A DNA stretch of 64,000 nucleotides, taken from Collimonas sp. OK242. Its GTDB lineage: Bacteria; Pseudomonadota; Gammaproteobacteria; Burkholderiales; Burkholderiaceae_D. The notes beneath the pieces are model-generated. The model made no database searches and was not told where the DNA came from. It was given only the letters and a program-made list of their open reading frames with translations. Below are positions 18,218-27,491 of the stretch, piece by piece. The translations under genes were made by a program, and so were the position numbers. Position 1 is the first letter of the stretch. Every line of letters begins with the position of its first letter. Location: contig NZ_FNOR01000020.1 of the NCBI RefSeq assembly GCF_900107095.1, forward strand, positions 1-64,000, read 5' to 3'.

Positions 18218-18753
18218 TCGCCGCCATCCAGCTTGATGCTGACGCGCCCGGAACTGGCGATGCACACCGCGCGCGCAAACTCGTCGTTGTGGCTGAACAC
18301 CACTTTAGTGAAACTGCTGCTGGCGTTGCCAGTGCCGTTATAGGTAATCGGCCGCTTGCCGGCGTTGACTCGGGTATTGTCATCCAGCGCGCCTTGCCGC
18401 AGCAATATTTTGCGGCTATCGCCGACCATCACCAGCCAACCGGCGCCCCAGTCGCCGGCAGCGTGTTTACCGGTGGCCGCCGTGCTGCATACGGCGTCGG
18501 CAGAGTCGGCATCGATACTGCGGCAGATCAACACTGCGCGGCCGCGCTGGATTGCTTCACTGCGCGCCAAGGTGAGTGCGGCGATGAATTGGCTGGTTTC
18601 CGCAGACAGCCGGTTCTGGATCACAAACGTCCGCATGGATGGCAAAGCCAGGCTTAACAGGATGCACATGATCGCCAGCGTTACCATGGCCTCGATCAGG
18701 GTCATGCCTGAATCTCGCGCAAACACGCGCATGGTCGAGCGCAGCAAGCGCAT
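18211..18753 (-). CDS. fimT: minor pilin FimT/GspH-type pseudopilin
   Basis: A 180-residue prepilin. A basic leader ends RDSG and is followed by MTLIEAMVTLAIMCILLSLA, the N-methylated helix. ETSQFIAALTLARSEAIQRG is the conserved GspH/FimT segment. In some bacteria FimT binds DNA during uptake. GGAG lies nine bases before the ATG at 18753. The alternative ATG at 18732 would give a shorter leader. Its stop codon overlaps the pilW start. Confidence 0.88.
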   Translation of the reverse strand: MRLLRSTMRVFARDSGMTLIEAMVTLAIMCILLSLALPSMRTFVIQNRLSAETSQFIAALTLARSEAIQRGRAVLICRSIDADSADAVCSTAATGKHAAGDWGAGWLVMVGDSRKILLRQGALDDNTRVNAGKRPITYNGTGNASSSFTKVVFSHNDEFARAVCIASSGRVSIKLDGGEC

Positions 18754-18803
18754 AGGCGGCTCCGGTTATTGTCTTTGTGATATTTTCAATAACCATTCTC
18801 GCA

Positions 18804-18840
18804 AAAAAATAGCGCCGATCAGAGCGGCGCTAGCTTTTTT
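18804..18840 (-). terminator. bidirectional terminator between nrdR and fimT
   Basis: AGCGCCG (18811-18817) pairs with CGGCGCT (18825-18831). T runs occur on both outer sides (ATTTTTTT on the minus strand, CTTTTTT on the plus). It lies just after nrdR and separates it from fimT. Confidence 0.8.
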
Positions 18841-18853
18841 AGGAATTTACTTT

Positions 18854-19321
18854 CTACTTCCTACGAGTTGGCGGCCCGGAGAACTCTTCAATCATGTTCT
18901 GGAACTCGGCAACGTCTTCAAAGCTCTTGTAGACCGAGGCGAAACGGATATACGCAATCTTGTCCAGGCGCTTCAATTCGCGCATGACGAGTTCGCCGAC
19001 ATGGCCTGAGAGCACCTCTCGCTCGCCGCTGGACAGCAGTTTTTCCTTAATGCGCTGCAATGCCTCATCCAGGGCCTCGACCGATACCGGGCGCTTGCGC
19101 AAGGCCAGCATCAGGCTGGCGCGCAATTTGAGCGGATCGAAATCAGTACGGCTGCCGTTTTTCTTGACGATCACCGGCATCGCCAGCTCGATCCGTTCAA
19201 AGGTGGTGAAACGTTTGTCGCATTGCATGCAACGGCGCCGGCGGCGAATCGCATCGCCCTCTTCCGACACGCGGGTGTCGAGCACCTGGGTTTCTTCATG
19301 CTGGCAGAATGGACATTTCAT
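18854..19321 (-). CDS. nrdR: ribonucleotide reductase repressor NrdR
   Basis: A 155-residue regulator. The N-terminal zinc ribbon is [17 protein letters not shown] ... [15 protein letters not shown] (residues 1-44). The ATP-cone domain starts at about residue 49 ([15 protein letters not shown]). It senses ATP/dATP and represses ribonucleotide reductase genes. Full length for the family. It lies downstream of glyA on the same strand, with a 211-base gap. Confidence 0.96.
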   Translation of the reverse strand: MKCPFCQHEETQVLDTRVSEEGDAIRRRRRCMQCDKRFTTFERIELAMPVIVKKNGSRTDFDPLKLRASLMLALRKRPVSVEALDEALQRIKEKLLSSGEREVLSGHVGELVMRELKRLDKIAYIRFASVYKSFEDVAEFQNMIEEFSGPPTRRK

Positions 19322-19443
19322 GATGGCAGTAATCCGAAAGTTATTGCGGCGGGCAGTGTCGGCAGTTCCATCTCTACATTATTCCTTTTTGGGGCCGCGC
19401 GTCTATGCGTCTATCCCATGCGAAGCAGAGCACCACTAATGGA

Positions 19444-19457
19444 GCACGGGCCCGTGC
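19444..19457. repeat. 14-base perfect palindrome
   Basis: GCACGGGCCCGTGC lies in the 211-base gap between nrdR and glyA. Without a loop it is more likely a protein site than a terminator. Function unknown. Confidence 0.4.
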
Positions 19458-19532
19458 AGAGTTTAAGCTGCGCCGGGCCCATGGCTTTATTCAATCACCG
19501 ACGAGCTCTGCAGCGCATCGGCAATCAGTGCA

Positions 19533-20780
19533 TCAAGCTGCATACACCGGGAAAGCGTCAGTCAGTTTCTTGACTTCAGCCTTGACCCGTTCGATGGTCG
19601 CTGCGTCTTGCGGGTTGTCGAGCACGTCGGCGATCAGGTTGCCGACCTTGGTTGCTTCCGCTTCCTTGAAACCGCGGGTGGTGAACGCCGGACTGCCGAC
19701 ACGGATGCCGGAAGTGACGAATGGCTTTTCCGGATCGTTAGGAATAGCGTTCTTGTTGCAGGTCATGTGCGCTGCGCCGAGAATCGCTTCGGCTTCCTTG
19801 CCGGTGATCTTCTTGGCGCGCAGGTCGACCAGCATCACGTGCGATTCGGTGCGGCCGGAAACGATGCGCAAGCCACGTGCGATCAGTGCTTTCGCCAGGG
19901 CGTCGGCATTCTTTACAACCTGTTGCTGATAAGCCTTGAATTCAGGCGTCAGCGCTTCCTTGAACGCTACCGCCTTACCAGCGATGACGTGCATCAGCGG
20001 GCCGCCTTGGATGCCGGGGAAAATCGCCGAATTGATGGCTTTCTCGAACTCGGCCTTCATCAGGATGATGCCGCCGCGCGGGCCGCGCAGGGATTTATGG
20101 GTAGTCGAAGTCACGAAATCGGCATGCGGCACCGGATTCGGATATTCGCCAGCCGCGATCAGGCCGGCGTAGTGCGCCATGTCGACCATGAAGTACGCAC
20201 CGACCGCTTTAGCCACTTTAGACATGCGCTCGAAGTCGATGCGCAAGGCGTAGGCCGAGGCGCCGGCGATGATCAGCTTCGGCTTCTTTTCGTGCGCCAG
20301 GCGTTCAAACGCTTCGTAGTCGATTTCTTCTTTTTCGTTCAGACCGTAGGAGACCACGTTGAACCACTTGCCGGACATGTTCAATGCCATGCCGTGCGTC
20401 AGGTGGCCGCCTTCCGCCAGCGACATGCCCATGATGGTGTCGCCTGGCTTGAGCATGGCGAAGAACACGCCCTGGTTGGCTTGCGAACCGGAGTTCGGCT
20501 GCACGTTGGCGGCTTCGGCGCCGAACAATTCTTTCACGCGGTCGATCGCCAGTTGCTCGACGATGTCGACGAATTCGCAACCGCCGTAGTAACGCTTGCC
20601 TGGATAACCTTCAGCGTACTTGTTGGTCAGCTGCGTGCCTTGCGCTTCCATCACGGCCGGCGAAGTGTAGTTTTCCGAGGCGATCAGCTCGATATGCTCT
20701 TGCTGGCGATGGTTTTCTTTCTGGATGGCGCTCCACAATTCTGGATCGACATTGGCGATAGTGTGGTTTTTTTCGAACAT
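19533..20780 (-). CDS. glyA: serine hydroxymethyltransferase
   Basis: A 415-residue PLP enzyme that interconverts serine and glycine with tetrahydrofolate, the main source of one-carbon units. The PLP lysine is in [15 protein letters not shown] (about residue 229). [18 protein letters not shown] and [15 protein letters not shown] are family signatures. [16 protein letters not shown] is the usual start; four further codons upstream are not needed. A ZTP riboswitch precedes it. Confidence 0.97.
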   Translation of the reverse strand: MFEKNHTIANVDPELWSAIQKENHRQQEHIELIASENYTSPAVMEAQGTQLTNKYAEGYPGKRYYGGCEFVDIVEQLAIDRVKELFGAEAANVQPNSGSQANQGVFFAMLKPGDTIMGMSLAEGGHLTHGMALNMSGKWFNVVSYGLNEKEEIDYEAFERLAHEKKPKLIIAGASAYALRIDFERMSKVAKAVGAYFMVDMAHYAGLIAAGEYPNPVPHADFVTSTTHKSLRGPRGGIILMKAEFEKAINSAIFPGIQGGPLMHVIAGKAVAFKEALTPEFKAYQQQVVKNADALAKALIARGLRIVSGRTESHVMLVDLRAKKITGKEAEAILGAAHMTCNKNAIPNDPEKPFVTSGIRVGSPAFTTRGFKEAEATKVGNLIADVLDNPQDAATIERVKAEVKKLTDAFPVYAA

Positions 20781-20867
20781 GTGATACTCCAATCGATAAG
20801 GTTGAGCCTAAATCGAATGAGGGCCAGAATAAGGGGAAATGCGGCAGCCTCAGTCGTACTTTCCATT

Positions 20868-20990
20868 CGGGCTGCCCAGGCGTACGGCGGATGAAATCTC
20901 ACGCTTCCCGGTGGATGCCCACCTTTTGCCGAAGCCGCCGCGATCTTATGAATCCGCGCGGTCCGGTTTTTTCGCCAGTCACGTGAGACG
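20868..20990 (-). promoter_or_regulatory. ZTP (pfl) riboswitch upstream of glyA
   Basis: Read on the minus strand, the glyA leader contains the conserved pfl elements in order: GTGACTGGCGA (20982-20972), CCACCGGGAAGCG (20914-20902), and CCGCC then CGCCTGGGCA (20890-20873). ZTP/ZMP signals shortage of 10-formyl-tetrahydrofolate, and the class typically switches on one-carbon and purine genes, including glyA. After the aptamer, GGCAGCC (20876-20870) can pair with GGCTGCC (20849-20843). This hairpin overlaps the last conserved stretch and has no T run, so control may be at translation or through structure. The aptamer call is firm; the mechanism is inference. Confidence 0.9.
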
Positions 20991-21003
20991 AAATGGTGCG
21001 GCT

Positions 21004-21033
21004 ATTGTAAGCGATAGCACCTGGTTTGGGCAA
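21004..21033 (-). promoter_or_regulatory. promoter of the glyA leader
   Basis: On the minus strand TTGCCC (21033-21028), an 18-base spacer and TACAAT (21009-21004) precede the riboswitch. They predict a start near 20997 and a leader of about 215 bases. Confidence 0.55.
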
Positions 21034-21059
21034 GATTGGCAGTGCGCCTCAGCGCTGGA

Positions 21060-21085
21060 TAAAAAAAAACCGCCCCGGAGGGCGG
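21060..21085 (-). terminator. terminator of the TonB-dependent receptor gene
   Basis: CCGCCC (21070-21075) and GGGCGG (21080-21085) form a tight hairpin. On the minus strand it is followed by nine or more T. It lies about 60 bases after the receptor stop codon and upstream of the glyA promoter. Confidence 0.85.
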
Positions 21086-21147
21086 CCTGATCATGATTTG
21101 CCAAAAAACAACAAACGATCAACGCATGCGCATGCTGTTTTATTTGC

Positions 21148-23496
21148 TTATATCTTACCCGCCAGGCTGATCCCTATCGTGCGCGGTGCAACCCGGTAAC
21201 CTTCTGATATCGACTGCACGTTCGGACGCTGGATCACCTTGTCGTTGTTGCTTGCATTCTTGACAAACAAGGTCAATTCCCATTGATCGAAGGTGGCGCC
21301 GATGCTGGCGTCGATGGTGCTGTATGCCGGACGCGAATGGTCCGGATCGGTGGCCACCAGGGTGCCGTGACTGCTGCCGGTCCAATGTGCCGCGGCGCGC
21401 GCGAAACCGTAATAGTCGCCGCTCAGGTTGAACGTGTATTGACCGGTCAGGCTGGCATTGTATTTTGGCACGCCCTGGATTGGATCGCCGGCGTGCGCTT
21501 TCAATGACGGCACATCGGACGACAAGGTCGCGTTGGTGTAGCCGCCGGACAGGCCGAGCACTATATTGGCAGTCGGCTTGCCTTTGATCTCGAACTCTGC
21601 GCCATAGCTTTTTGCCTTGCCGACATTGGTCTCGTAATCGAAGCCGCAACCGGGCAATTGGATATCCTGTTGCAAATCATTCCATTGGATATAAAAAAGG
21701 GCCGCATTGAACGACAGGCGATTCCCCAGCAGGCGCGACTTGTTGCCGATTTCATAGCTCCACAGCTTGTCGGAATTGAATGAAGTCGGCGCTTGCGCGA
21801 TGCCGAGATTGCTGAAGTCGGACGCGCACAGCGACGCCGGAATCGGACGGTCATTGCCGCCCAGGCGGAAACCCTCGGTAGCAGATGTGTAGACGGTGTT
21901 GTTCGGATCGACCTCCCAAATCAGCGAGACCTTCGGCGTGAACGCCGACGATTTGGTGCTGACCGAGGAGGTGGTCGGGCCGCCGTTCCAGTAATAATCG
22001 CCGCTGCGGCTCAAGCTGTCGGTGGCTTGCAGATAGCGCATGCCGACAGTGCCGTGCAAGTTCGGCATGAAATAGTAGTTCAGCTCGCCAAACACCGCTT
22101 CTTGCTCGGTATGGTAGTGCCGTTCGCTGAAGTAGGAATTGTCATTCGGAAAGGCGATCCCGAGTTGGCCGGGATCGGCCGGATTGGCGCCGAACGCAGC
22201 GTAGGTAGAGTTGAGGCCGAAAATAGGTTCGTTGTCGGTCACGTTGGTATGCAGGTTGGCGTAATAGACGCCGCCCAGCCAGGTGAAGGGCGATACTTTC
22301 TGGTCATACGGTTTGGAAGTGACGCGCAATTCTTGCGAGAACTGCCGCACCTGGTTCTGCAGATAGACAGCTGACGGCAAGGCGCCGATCGCTTCGGCAA
22401 GGCCCGGCGGCGTAGCCGGCACCGCGAAACCCAGGTTGTTGACCGTAGTGCCGTCCTGGGTGCGGTTGAAGGTCCGCTGATAAAAGCTGGAAACCGAGAT
22501 CAGATCAGCCTTGCCCAGGTCGTAATTGACGGTCAGGCTGGGCACCAGCAAACGGTCGTTGCCCGGCTCGCGCACCAGCTTGCTGGTCTGGTTCTTGGGC
22601 AGATCCAGATAGGACGCATCGATATCCTTGGAATTGACTTCCTGGTAGAACACCGATGGCGTGATGCTGAGGTTGCGGGTCGGCGCCCATTTCATCGCCA
22701 GCTTCACCACGCTTGAATCCTGGGAGTTGATGCCCTTGGCAATCACATTGCCGGTAGTTGGCGATACCTGGTCGATGTAGCCGCTCTCATGGCCGGTCTG
22801 AATGCCGATGCGCAGCGCCAGCTGGTTCGGGATCAAGGGCTGGTTGACCACGCCGTTGACCGTGTAATTGGTGCCGCCGCCCTTGGTCGACGAGGTTTCG
22901 GAATAGACGCTGGCTTCGCGCTCCTTCAGGTTGGGCTGGTTGCTGATGAACTTGATGGTGCCGCCCATCGAACTCGCGCCATACAGCGTGCCTTGGGGGC
23001 CGCGCAGCACTTCGATACGATCGATGTCGAAGAACTTCGGCTCGGAACTGCCCATGCTGTACAGATTGCGCGTGGTCATCGAGACGTCGTCCAGATACAC
23101 GCCGACGGTGGCCGAACCGGCGGCCGAACTGATGCCGCGAATTTCGATATTGCTCAGCCCTGCCCCTGAACCGCTGGCGCCGGAGAACGATATGTTCGGC
23201 ACGGCCCGCGTCACATCCGCAAAGTTGTTGATGTGCGCAGCCTGCAATTCCTCGCCGTTGATCACCGAGATGCTCAACGGCACCTTGCTTGCATCTTCCT
23301 TGCGTTTTTGCGCTGTGACGAGCACCGCTTCAATTTGCTCGGTTGGCTTCGCCGATTTTTTTGTCTCAGGTGCAGCGGCTGTATCGGCGCTGGCAGGCAG
23401 TTGCTGCGCCGCAGCCGTAACTGTAGTCAGCAGCAACGTTGAAGTTGCTGCGGCCACAGCAATCGCGCAGCTAAAATTTGCGGAACTCGCTCTCAT
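21148..23496 (-). CDS. TonB-dependent outer-membrane receptor
   Basis: A 782-residue protein with a signal peptide (about 1-30, ending AAAQQ), then TEQIEAVLVTAQKRKED, the TonB-box region that opens the plug. The plug (about 50-170) has VPNISFSGASGSGAGLSNIE and EVLRGPQGTLYGASSMGGTI. The rest forms the 22-strand barrel, ending YRVAPRTIGISLAGKI with the family C-terminal aromatic/hydrophobic pattern. It imports a ligand (often an iron chelate, sugar or aromatic) across the outer membrane. The ligand is not readable, and no uptake genes are adjacent. It ends in a clear terminator. Confidence 0.92.
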   Translation of the reverse strand: MRASSANFSCAIAVAAATSTLLLTTVTAAAQQLPASADTAAAPETKKSAKPTEQIEAVLVTAQKRKEDASKVPLSISVINGEELQAAHINNFADVTRAVPNISFSGASGSGAGLSNIEIRGISSAAGSATVGVYLDDVSMTTRNLYSMGSSEPKFFDIDRIEVLRGPQGTLYGASSMGGTIKFISNQPNLKEREASVYSETSSTKGGGTNYTVNGVVNQPLIPNQLALRIGIQTGHESGYIDQVSPTTGNVIAKGINSQDSSVVKLAMKWAPTRNLSITPSVFYQEVNSKDIDASYLDLPKNQTSKLVREPGNDRLLVPSLTVNYDLGKADLISVSSFYQRTFNRTQDGTTVNNLGFAVPATPPGLAEAIGALPSAVYLQNQVRQFSQELRVTSKPYDQKVSPFTWLGGVYYANLHTNVTDNEPIFGLNSTYAAFGANPADPGQLGIAFPNDNSYFSERHYHTEQEAVFGELNYYFMPNLHGTVGMRYLQATDSLSRSGDYYWNGGPTTSSVSTKSSAFTPKVSLIWEVDPNNTVYTSATEGFRLGGNDRPIPASLCASDFSNLGIAQAPTSFNSDKLWSYEIGNKSRLLGNRLSFNAALFYIQWNDLQQDIQLPGCGFDYETNVGKAKSYGAEFEIKGKPTANIVLGLSGGYTNATLSSDVPSLKAHAGDPIQGVPKYNASLTGQYTFNLSGDYYGFARAAAHWTGSSHGTLVATDPDHSRPAYSTIDASIGATFDQWELTLFVKNASNNDKVIQRPNVQSISEGYRVAPRTIGISLAGKI

Positions 23497-23657
23497 TGTT
23501 TTATAACCCCTATGGTACGCATCGATGAAAAACTGTGAAACAGCGGTGAAAAATGCTTATCAGCAATATGCATGCCACAGGTTGAAGCTGCTAATACTGG
23601 CGTTAATACAGGCTGCAAAACATTGCGGTCAAAATGACGGTCGGCTTTGTGTCGTGT

Positions 23658-23678
23658 TTTGGTGCGGCTTGCACCAAA
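23658..23678. promoter_or_regulatory. inverted repeat in receptor/ydfG gap
   Basis: TTTGGTGC (23658-23665), five bases, and GCACCAAA (23671-23678) form a perfect inverted repeat in the 313-base gap between the divergent receptor and ydfG genes. It is a candidate operator for either gene. No classical Fur box was seen. Confidence 0.35.
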
Positions 23679-23809
23679 GCAATTAAACAGCCGCACCCCT
23701 GCGGCAGGCATGCGCGCTAGAGGCTGGCAGCGATTGTCAACGGCGGGTCTGGCAAATTGGGCTACAATTTCCGGCTACACCAAACATCGCAACAACAGGA
23801 GCATTGACC

Positions 23810-24556
23810 ATGATTGTCTTGATTACTGGCGCAACATCTGGCTTCGGTGCCGAAATGGCACGTAAATTCACCAAAAACGGCCATCGGGTCATCGCTACCG
23901 GCCGCCGCAAGGACCGCCTGGATCATTTGGCAGCCGAATTGGGCGCCGCGGTGCTGCCTATCGTCATGGACGTCACCGACAAGGCTTCGATCAGCGCCGC
24001 GCTGGCTGCGCTGCCGCCGGAGTGGCAAGAAATCGATGTCCTGGTCAACAATGCCGGCCTGGCGCTGGGCGTGGAATCGGCGCAGCAAGCCTCGCTGGAA
24101 GAGTGGGAAACCATGATTGAAACCAATTGCAAGGGGCTGGTGAGCATGACCCGCCTGGTGCTGCCCGGCATGGTGGCGCGCGGACGCGGCACCGTGATCA
24201 ACCTTGGCTCCATCGCCGGCGAATACCCTTATCCCGGCGGCAATGTGTATGGCGCCACCAAAGCTTTCGTCAAGCAATTCACCTTGAACCTGCGCGCCGA
24301 CTTGGTCGGCACCGGTGTGCGCGCAACCGATATTGCGCCGGGTTTGTGCGGCGGCACCGAATTCTCCAATGTGCGCTATCGCGGCAACGACGAGGCTGCC
24401 GCCAAGGTGTATGAGGGCACGCAGCCGCTGACGCCTGGCGATATCGCCGACACCGCCTATTGGGTCGCGACCTTGCCTGCCCACATCAATATCAACCGCA
24501 TCGAAATGATGCCGACCTGCCAAGGTTTCGCAGGCATGAGCATCAAACGCAACTAA
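23810..24556 (+). CDS. ydfG: NADP-dependent 3-hydroxy acid dehydrogenase (YdfG-type SDR)
   Basis: A 248-residue short-chain dehydrogenase, the same length as Escherichia coli YdfG. The cofactor motif is TGATSGFG (residues 6-13), with NNAG at 80-83. The catalytic residues are Ser134, Tyr147 and Lys151. YdfG enzymes oxidise L-allo-threonine and related 3-hydroxy acids and also reduce malonic semialdehyde. AGGAG is placed eight bases before the ATG at 23810, which is preferred to a TTG two codons earlier. Confidence 0.9.
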   Translation: MIVLITGATSGFGAEMARKFTKNGHRVIATGRRKDRLDHLAAELGAAVLPIVMDVTDKASISAALAALPPEWQEIDVLVNNAGLALGVESAQQASLEEWETMIETNCKGLVSMTRLVLPGMVARGRGTVINLGSIAGEYPYPGGNVYGATKAFVKQFTLNLRADLVGTGVRATDIAPGLCGGTEFSNVRYRGNDEAAAKVYEGTQPLTPGDIADTAYWVATLPAHININRIEMMPTCQGFAGMSIKRN

Positions 24557-24652
24557 TCAACCTTAACCAAGTAAGCAACATTATCGGATGGCTACAGCGC
24601 AGCTCCCGGCTGTAGCCTGTCCGCATACAACATTCGAAAAGCACCGCAGGCA

Positions 24653-25117
24653 ATGAACCAGACAAGCTCCACCCCGCCTAGAGACTTTAGCTGGCGTATC
24701 CGGGTGTATTACGAAGACACCGATACCGGCGGTGTCGTGTTTTATGCCAACTATTTGAAATTTTTCGAGCGCGCCCGCACCGAATGGTTACGCGCAGCCG
24801 GCGTCGGCCAGCGCACGCTGGAACAGACCGATGGCGTCATGTTTGTCGTAAAAAGCACCAGCGTCGACTATCATGCGCCTGCCAAGCTGGATGACGAGCT
24901 GGAACTGACCGTGGTGGTCGAGCGCATGGGGCGCGCTGGCGTTGACTTCATTCAGCAAGCCTGGCGCTTGGGTGGCAATGAACCGGCATTGCTGGCGACC
25001 GGCCGCATCAGCGTGGTCTGCGTCAATGCCGTCACCTTCCGGCCGCAGGCAATCCCGAAACAGGTATTGCATAGCATCAAGCCCGGCACCACCCATTCTG
25101 TGCCGGCAGCGGCATAG
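24653..25117 (+). CDS. ybgC: tol-pal-associated acyl-CoA thioesterase
   Basis: A 154-residue hotdog-fold thioesterase. RVYYEDTDTGGVVFYANYL (residues 18-36) carries the catalytic aspartate, followed by KFFERARTEWLR. YbgC hydrolyses acyl-CoA and is linked to phospholipid metabolism at the Tol complex. It stands 295 bases before tolQ, the usual first gene of the cluster. Confidence 0.95.
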   Translation: MNQTSSTPPRDFSWRIRVYYEDTDTGGVVFYANYLKFFERARTEWLRAAGVGQRTLEQTDGVMFVVKSTSVDYHAPAKLDDELELTVVVERMGRAGVDFIQQAWRLGGNEPALLATGRISVVCVNAVTFRPQAIPKQVLHSIKPGTTHSVPAAA

Positions 25118-25412
25118 TTTTTGCGTTAATGCGCTTAGCCCTTACTCTTCTTACTCTTTAATACACTTAGCCCAGTAGTGCGAAATAGTACAAAATAGCA
25201 ACTCCGAGGGCACAATGAACCTTCGCGCACCGGACGCGGTCTCATGCAGCATTGCAAGGAAACCGGGATAACGCGATAGCGCCCGGCAACATTGCCGGCG
25301 TCAATTGCTAATTTTGCGGTAAGCACTTTGCGATTACAATTCACTGTTTGAGTATTTTACTTAAACCTAAGTCTTTACTTAAACCTAAGACCATTCCTCA
25401 AGACCGCTATCC
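25118..25412 (+). other. tolQ upstream region
   Basis: No gene seen. It contains a small hairpin CCGGCA/TGCCGG (25283-25298) and the tandem repeat described separately, directly before tolQ. A promoter is expected here but no box pair stands out. Confidence 0.5.
25356..25389. repeat. direct repeat before tolQ
   Basis: TTTACTTAAACCTAAG occurs at 25356-25371 and again at 25374-25389, an 18-base period, ending 23 bases before the tolQ ATG. It may be a regulator site or a simple duplication. Confidence 0.8.
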
Positions 25413-26114
25413 ATGACTGTCACCCAAGATCTTTCGTTTATTACCCTCATTACCAATGCCTCCGTATTAGTACAACTGGTCATGGCGCTGCTGCTGGCAG
25501 TTTCCGTGATGAGCTGGACCTATATTTTCCGCAAGATGTTCGCTATCCGCAGCGCCCGCTCACAGACAGAAGACTTCGAGCGCGCATTCTGGTCCGGCGG
25601 CAACCTGAGCACGCTGTATCAGGACGCCACCTCGAACCGCCGCAAAGGCGCAGGAAAAACCGGTGCGCTGGAACGTATTTTCCAAGCCGGCATGGATGAG
25701 TTCAACAAGGTCAAGGCTTCGATCGGCCACAAGGGCGGCAGCGACAATGCACCCTTGCTGGAAGGTGCGCGGCGCGCCATGCGCGCGGCCTACCAGCGTG
25801 AGATGGATGCACTGGAATCGCATCTGGCGTTCCTCGCCTCGGTCGGCTCGGTATCGCCGTATGTCGGTTTGTTCGGCACTGTATGGGGCATCATGAATGC
25901 TTTCCGCGGCCTGGCGAACGTACAGCAAGCAACGCTGGCGGCAGTCGCGCCCGGTATCGCCGAAGCCTTGATCGCTACCGCGATCGGCTTGTTTGCAGCG
26001 ATTCCGGCGGTGGTTGCCTATAACCGCTTTTCTCATGATGTCGACCGCCTGGCCATCCGCTTCGAGAGTTTCATCGAAGAATTCTCCAACATCTTGCAAC
26101 GTCAGGCGCACTAA
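25413..26114 (+). CDS. tolQ: Tol-Pal system motor protein TolQ
   Basis: A 233-residue inner-membrane protein of the TolQ/ExbB/MotA family with three helices (about residues 18-40, 140-160 and 170-195). SVSPYVGLFGTVWGIMNAF is the conserved second-helix motif. With TolR it uses the proton gradient to energise TolA during cell constriction. Its stop shares one base with the tolR start (TAATG), so the two are translationally coupled. Confidence 0.96.
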   Translation: MTVTQDLSFITLITNASVLVQLVMALLLAVSVMSWTYIFRKMFAIRSARSQTEDFERAFWSGGNLSTLYQDATSNRRKGAGKTGALERIFQAGMDEFNKVKASIGHKGGSDNAPLLEGARRAMRAAYQREMDALESHLAFLASVGSVSPYVGLFGTVWGIMNAFRGLANVQQATLAAVAPGIAEALIATAIGLFAAIPAVVAYNRFSHDVDRLAIRFESFIEEFSNILQRQAH

Positions 26115-26548
26115 TGTCGGGGCCCTCATCCATGCGCGGCGGCCGTACCCGCAAATTCAAGGCAGAAATCAACGTCGTCCCGTACATCGACGTGATGATG
26201 GTATTGCTGGTGATTTTCATGGTTTCGGCGCCGCTGACCAACCCTAGCGTCATCAATTTGCCGAATGCGGCGAAATCGGCGACGCCGCCGACTGAATACA
26301 TAGAAATCACCTTGAAACCCGGCGAGCTGGCCAGTATCCGTATCAACGGTCAGAAAAGCGGCATGAGCAAAGCCGAAAGCGTTCCCCGCAACGGCTTGAA
26401 ACAGAAACTGCAAACCCTGCACGCTGACAAACCCGAGATGCCGGTGATGATTTCCGCCGACAGGGACATCAAATACGACGACGTGATCAAGGTCATTTCG
26501 GACGCCAAGATGCTTGGCATTAACCGCGTCGGACTGGCGACAAAGTGA
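26114..26548 (+). CDS. tolR: Tol-Pal system protein TolR
   Basis: A 144-residue protein with one N-terminal helix. VVPYIDVMMVLLVIFMVSAP contains the conserved aspartate that carries protons. The periplasmic part has the ExbD/TolR fold, ending INRVGLATK. It partners TolQ and TolA. Confidence 0.96.
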   Translation: MSGPSSMRGGRTRKFKAEINVVPYIDVMMVLLVIFMVSAPLTNPSVINLPNAAKSATPPTEYIEITLKPGELASIRINGQKSGMSKAESVPRNGLKQKLQTLHADKPEMPVMISADRDIKYDDVIKVISDAKMLGINRVGLATK

Positions 26549-26558
26549 CGATCTGGTT

Positions 26559-27488
26559 ATGACAGGCAACTCCCCGTATTCCGTACCAAAAGAACCCGGC
26601 AGCATCCGCGCCATCTTGCTCGCAGCGGCAGTGCATGCCGCCTTGTTTGCATTCCTGTGGTTTGGCATTCACTGGCAAAGCCAGCAGCCGATAGCAGTCG
26701 AGGCCGAAATCTGGAGCCCGGAGATCAAGGATGCTGCGCCGACGCCGCCGGAACCAACGCCGCAGCCGACGCCCGTGCCCAAACCGGAACCGGTGATCCA
26801 GGAAACCGCGCCGCCGAAAGTGGTGACGCCACCGCTGCCGGATCCGGAAATTGCGCTGGAAAAAGAAAAGAAACGCAAAGAACAGGAACGCAAGGACCTG
26901 CAACGCCAGGAAGAGCTGGAAAAGCAAAAACAATTGCAGAAACAGCAAGCCGAGGAAGAGCGCAAGGACAAGCTGAAAGCCGAGGCTGAACAAAAAGCCG
27001 CCAAGGACAAAGCCGCAGCTCAGGAAAAGCAAAAACAGGATGCCGCCAAAAAAGCGGAAGCCGACGCCAAGAAGAAGCAAGCAGCAGCCGATACCGCGGC
27101 TGACAACAAGCGCCACAGCGACGAATTGAAACGCATGATGGGCCAGGCGGTCGGCAATGGTGCGGCCAACAGTACCGGCACGGCAGCCCAGTCGCAAGGG
27201 CCGCGTGGCGATCCTAGCTATGGGCAAAAGGTCGGCGCCAAGATCAGGTCGAACATTATCTTTAATGTGCCTGAAGGTTTGGCCGGAAACCCGGCAGCGG
27301 AATTCGATGTCGAACTGCTTCCGGACGGTTCGGTGGCAAGCGTGCGCCTCAGGAAATCCTCTGGGGTTTCCGGTTTTGACGAGGCCGTGAAGCGTGCGAT
27401 TGAGAAATCTGTACCCTATCCAAAAGACAGTAAAACGGGTTCTGTACCTTCCAGTTTCCTCGGAATCCATAAACCGAAAGATCAGTAA
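26559..27488 (+). CDS. tolA: cell envelope protein TolA
   Basis: A 309-residue protein. One membrane helix (about 17-37) is followed by a Pro-rich linker (PTPPEPTPQPTPVPKPEP), a long Lys/Glu/Gln/Ala coiled coil (about 98-200) and a C-terminal TonB-like domain (about 215-305). It spans the periplasm and links TolQR to TolB-Pal. Translation from the ATG at 26559 avoids overlap with tolR and puts the helix at the expected position. Confidence 0.94.
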   Translation: MTGNSPYSVPKEPGSIRAILLAAAVHAALFAFLWFGIHWQSQQPIAVEAEIWSPEIKDAAPTPPEPTPQPTPVPKPEPVIQETAPPKVVTPPLPDPEIALEKEKKRKEQERKDLQRQEELEKQKQLQKQQAEEERKDKLKAEAEQKAAKDKAAAQEKQKQDAAKKAEADAKKKQAAADTAADNKRHSDELKRMMGQAVGNGAANSTGTAAQSQGPRGDPSYGQKVGAKIRSNIIFNVPEGLAGNPAAEFDVELLPDGSVASVRLRKSSGVSGFDEAVKRAIEKSVPYPKDSKTGSVPSSFLGIHKPKDQ

Positions 27489-27491
27489 GCC

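Noticed and set aside
19444-19457. Palindrome as a glyA terminator
   Set aside because: It has no loop and no T run on the minus strand; kept only as a palindrome.
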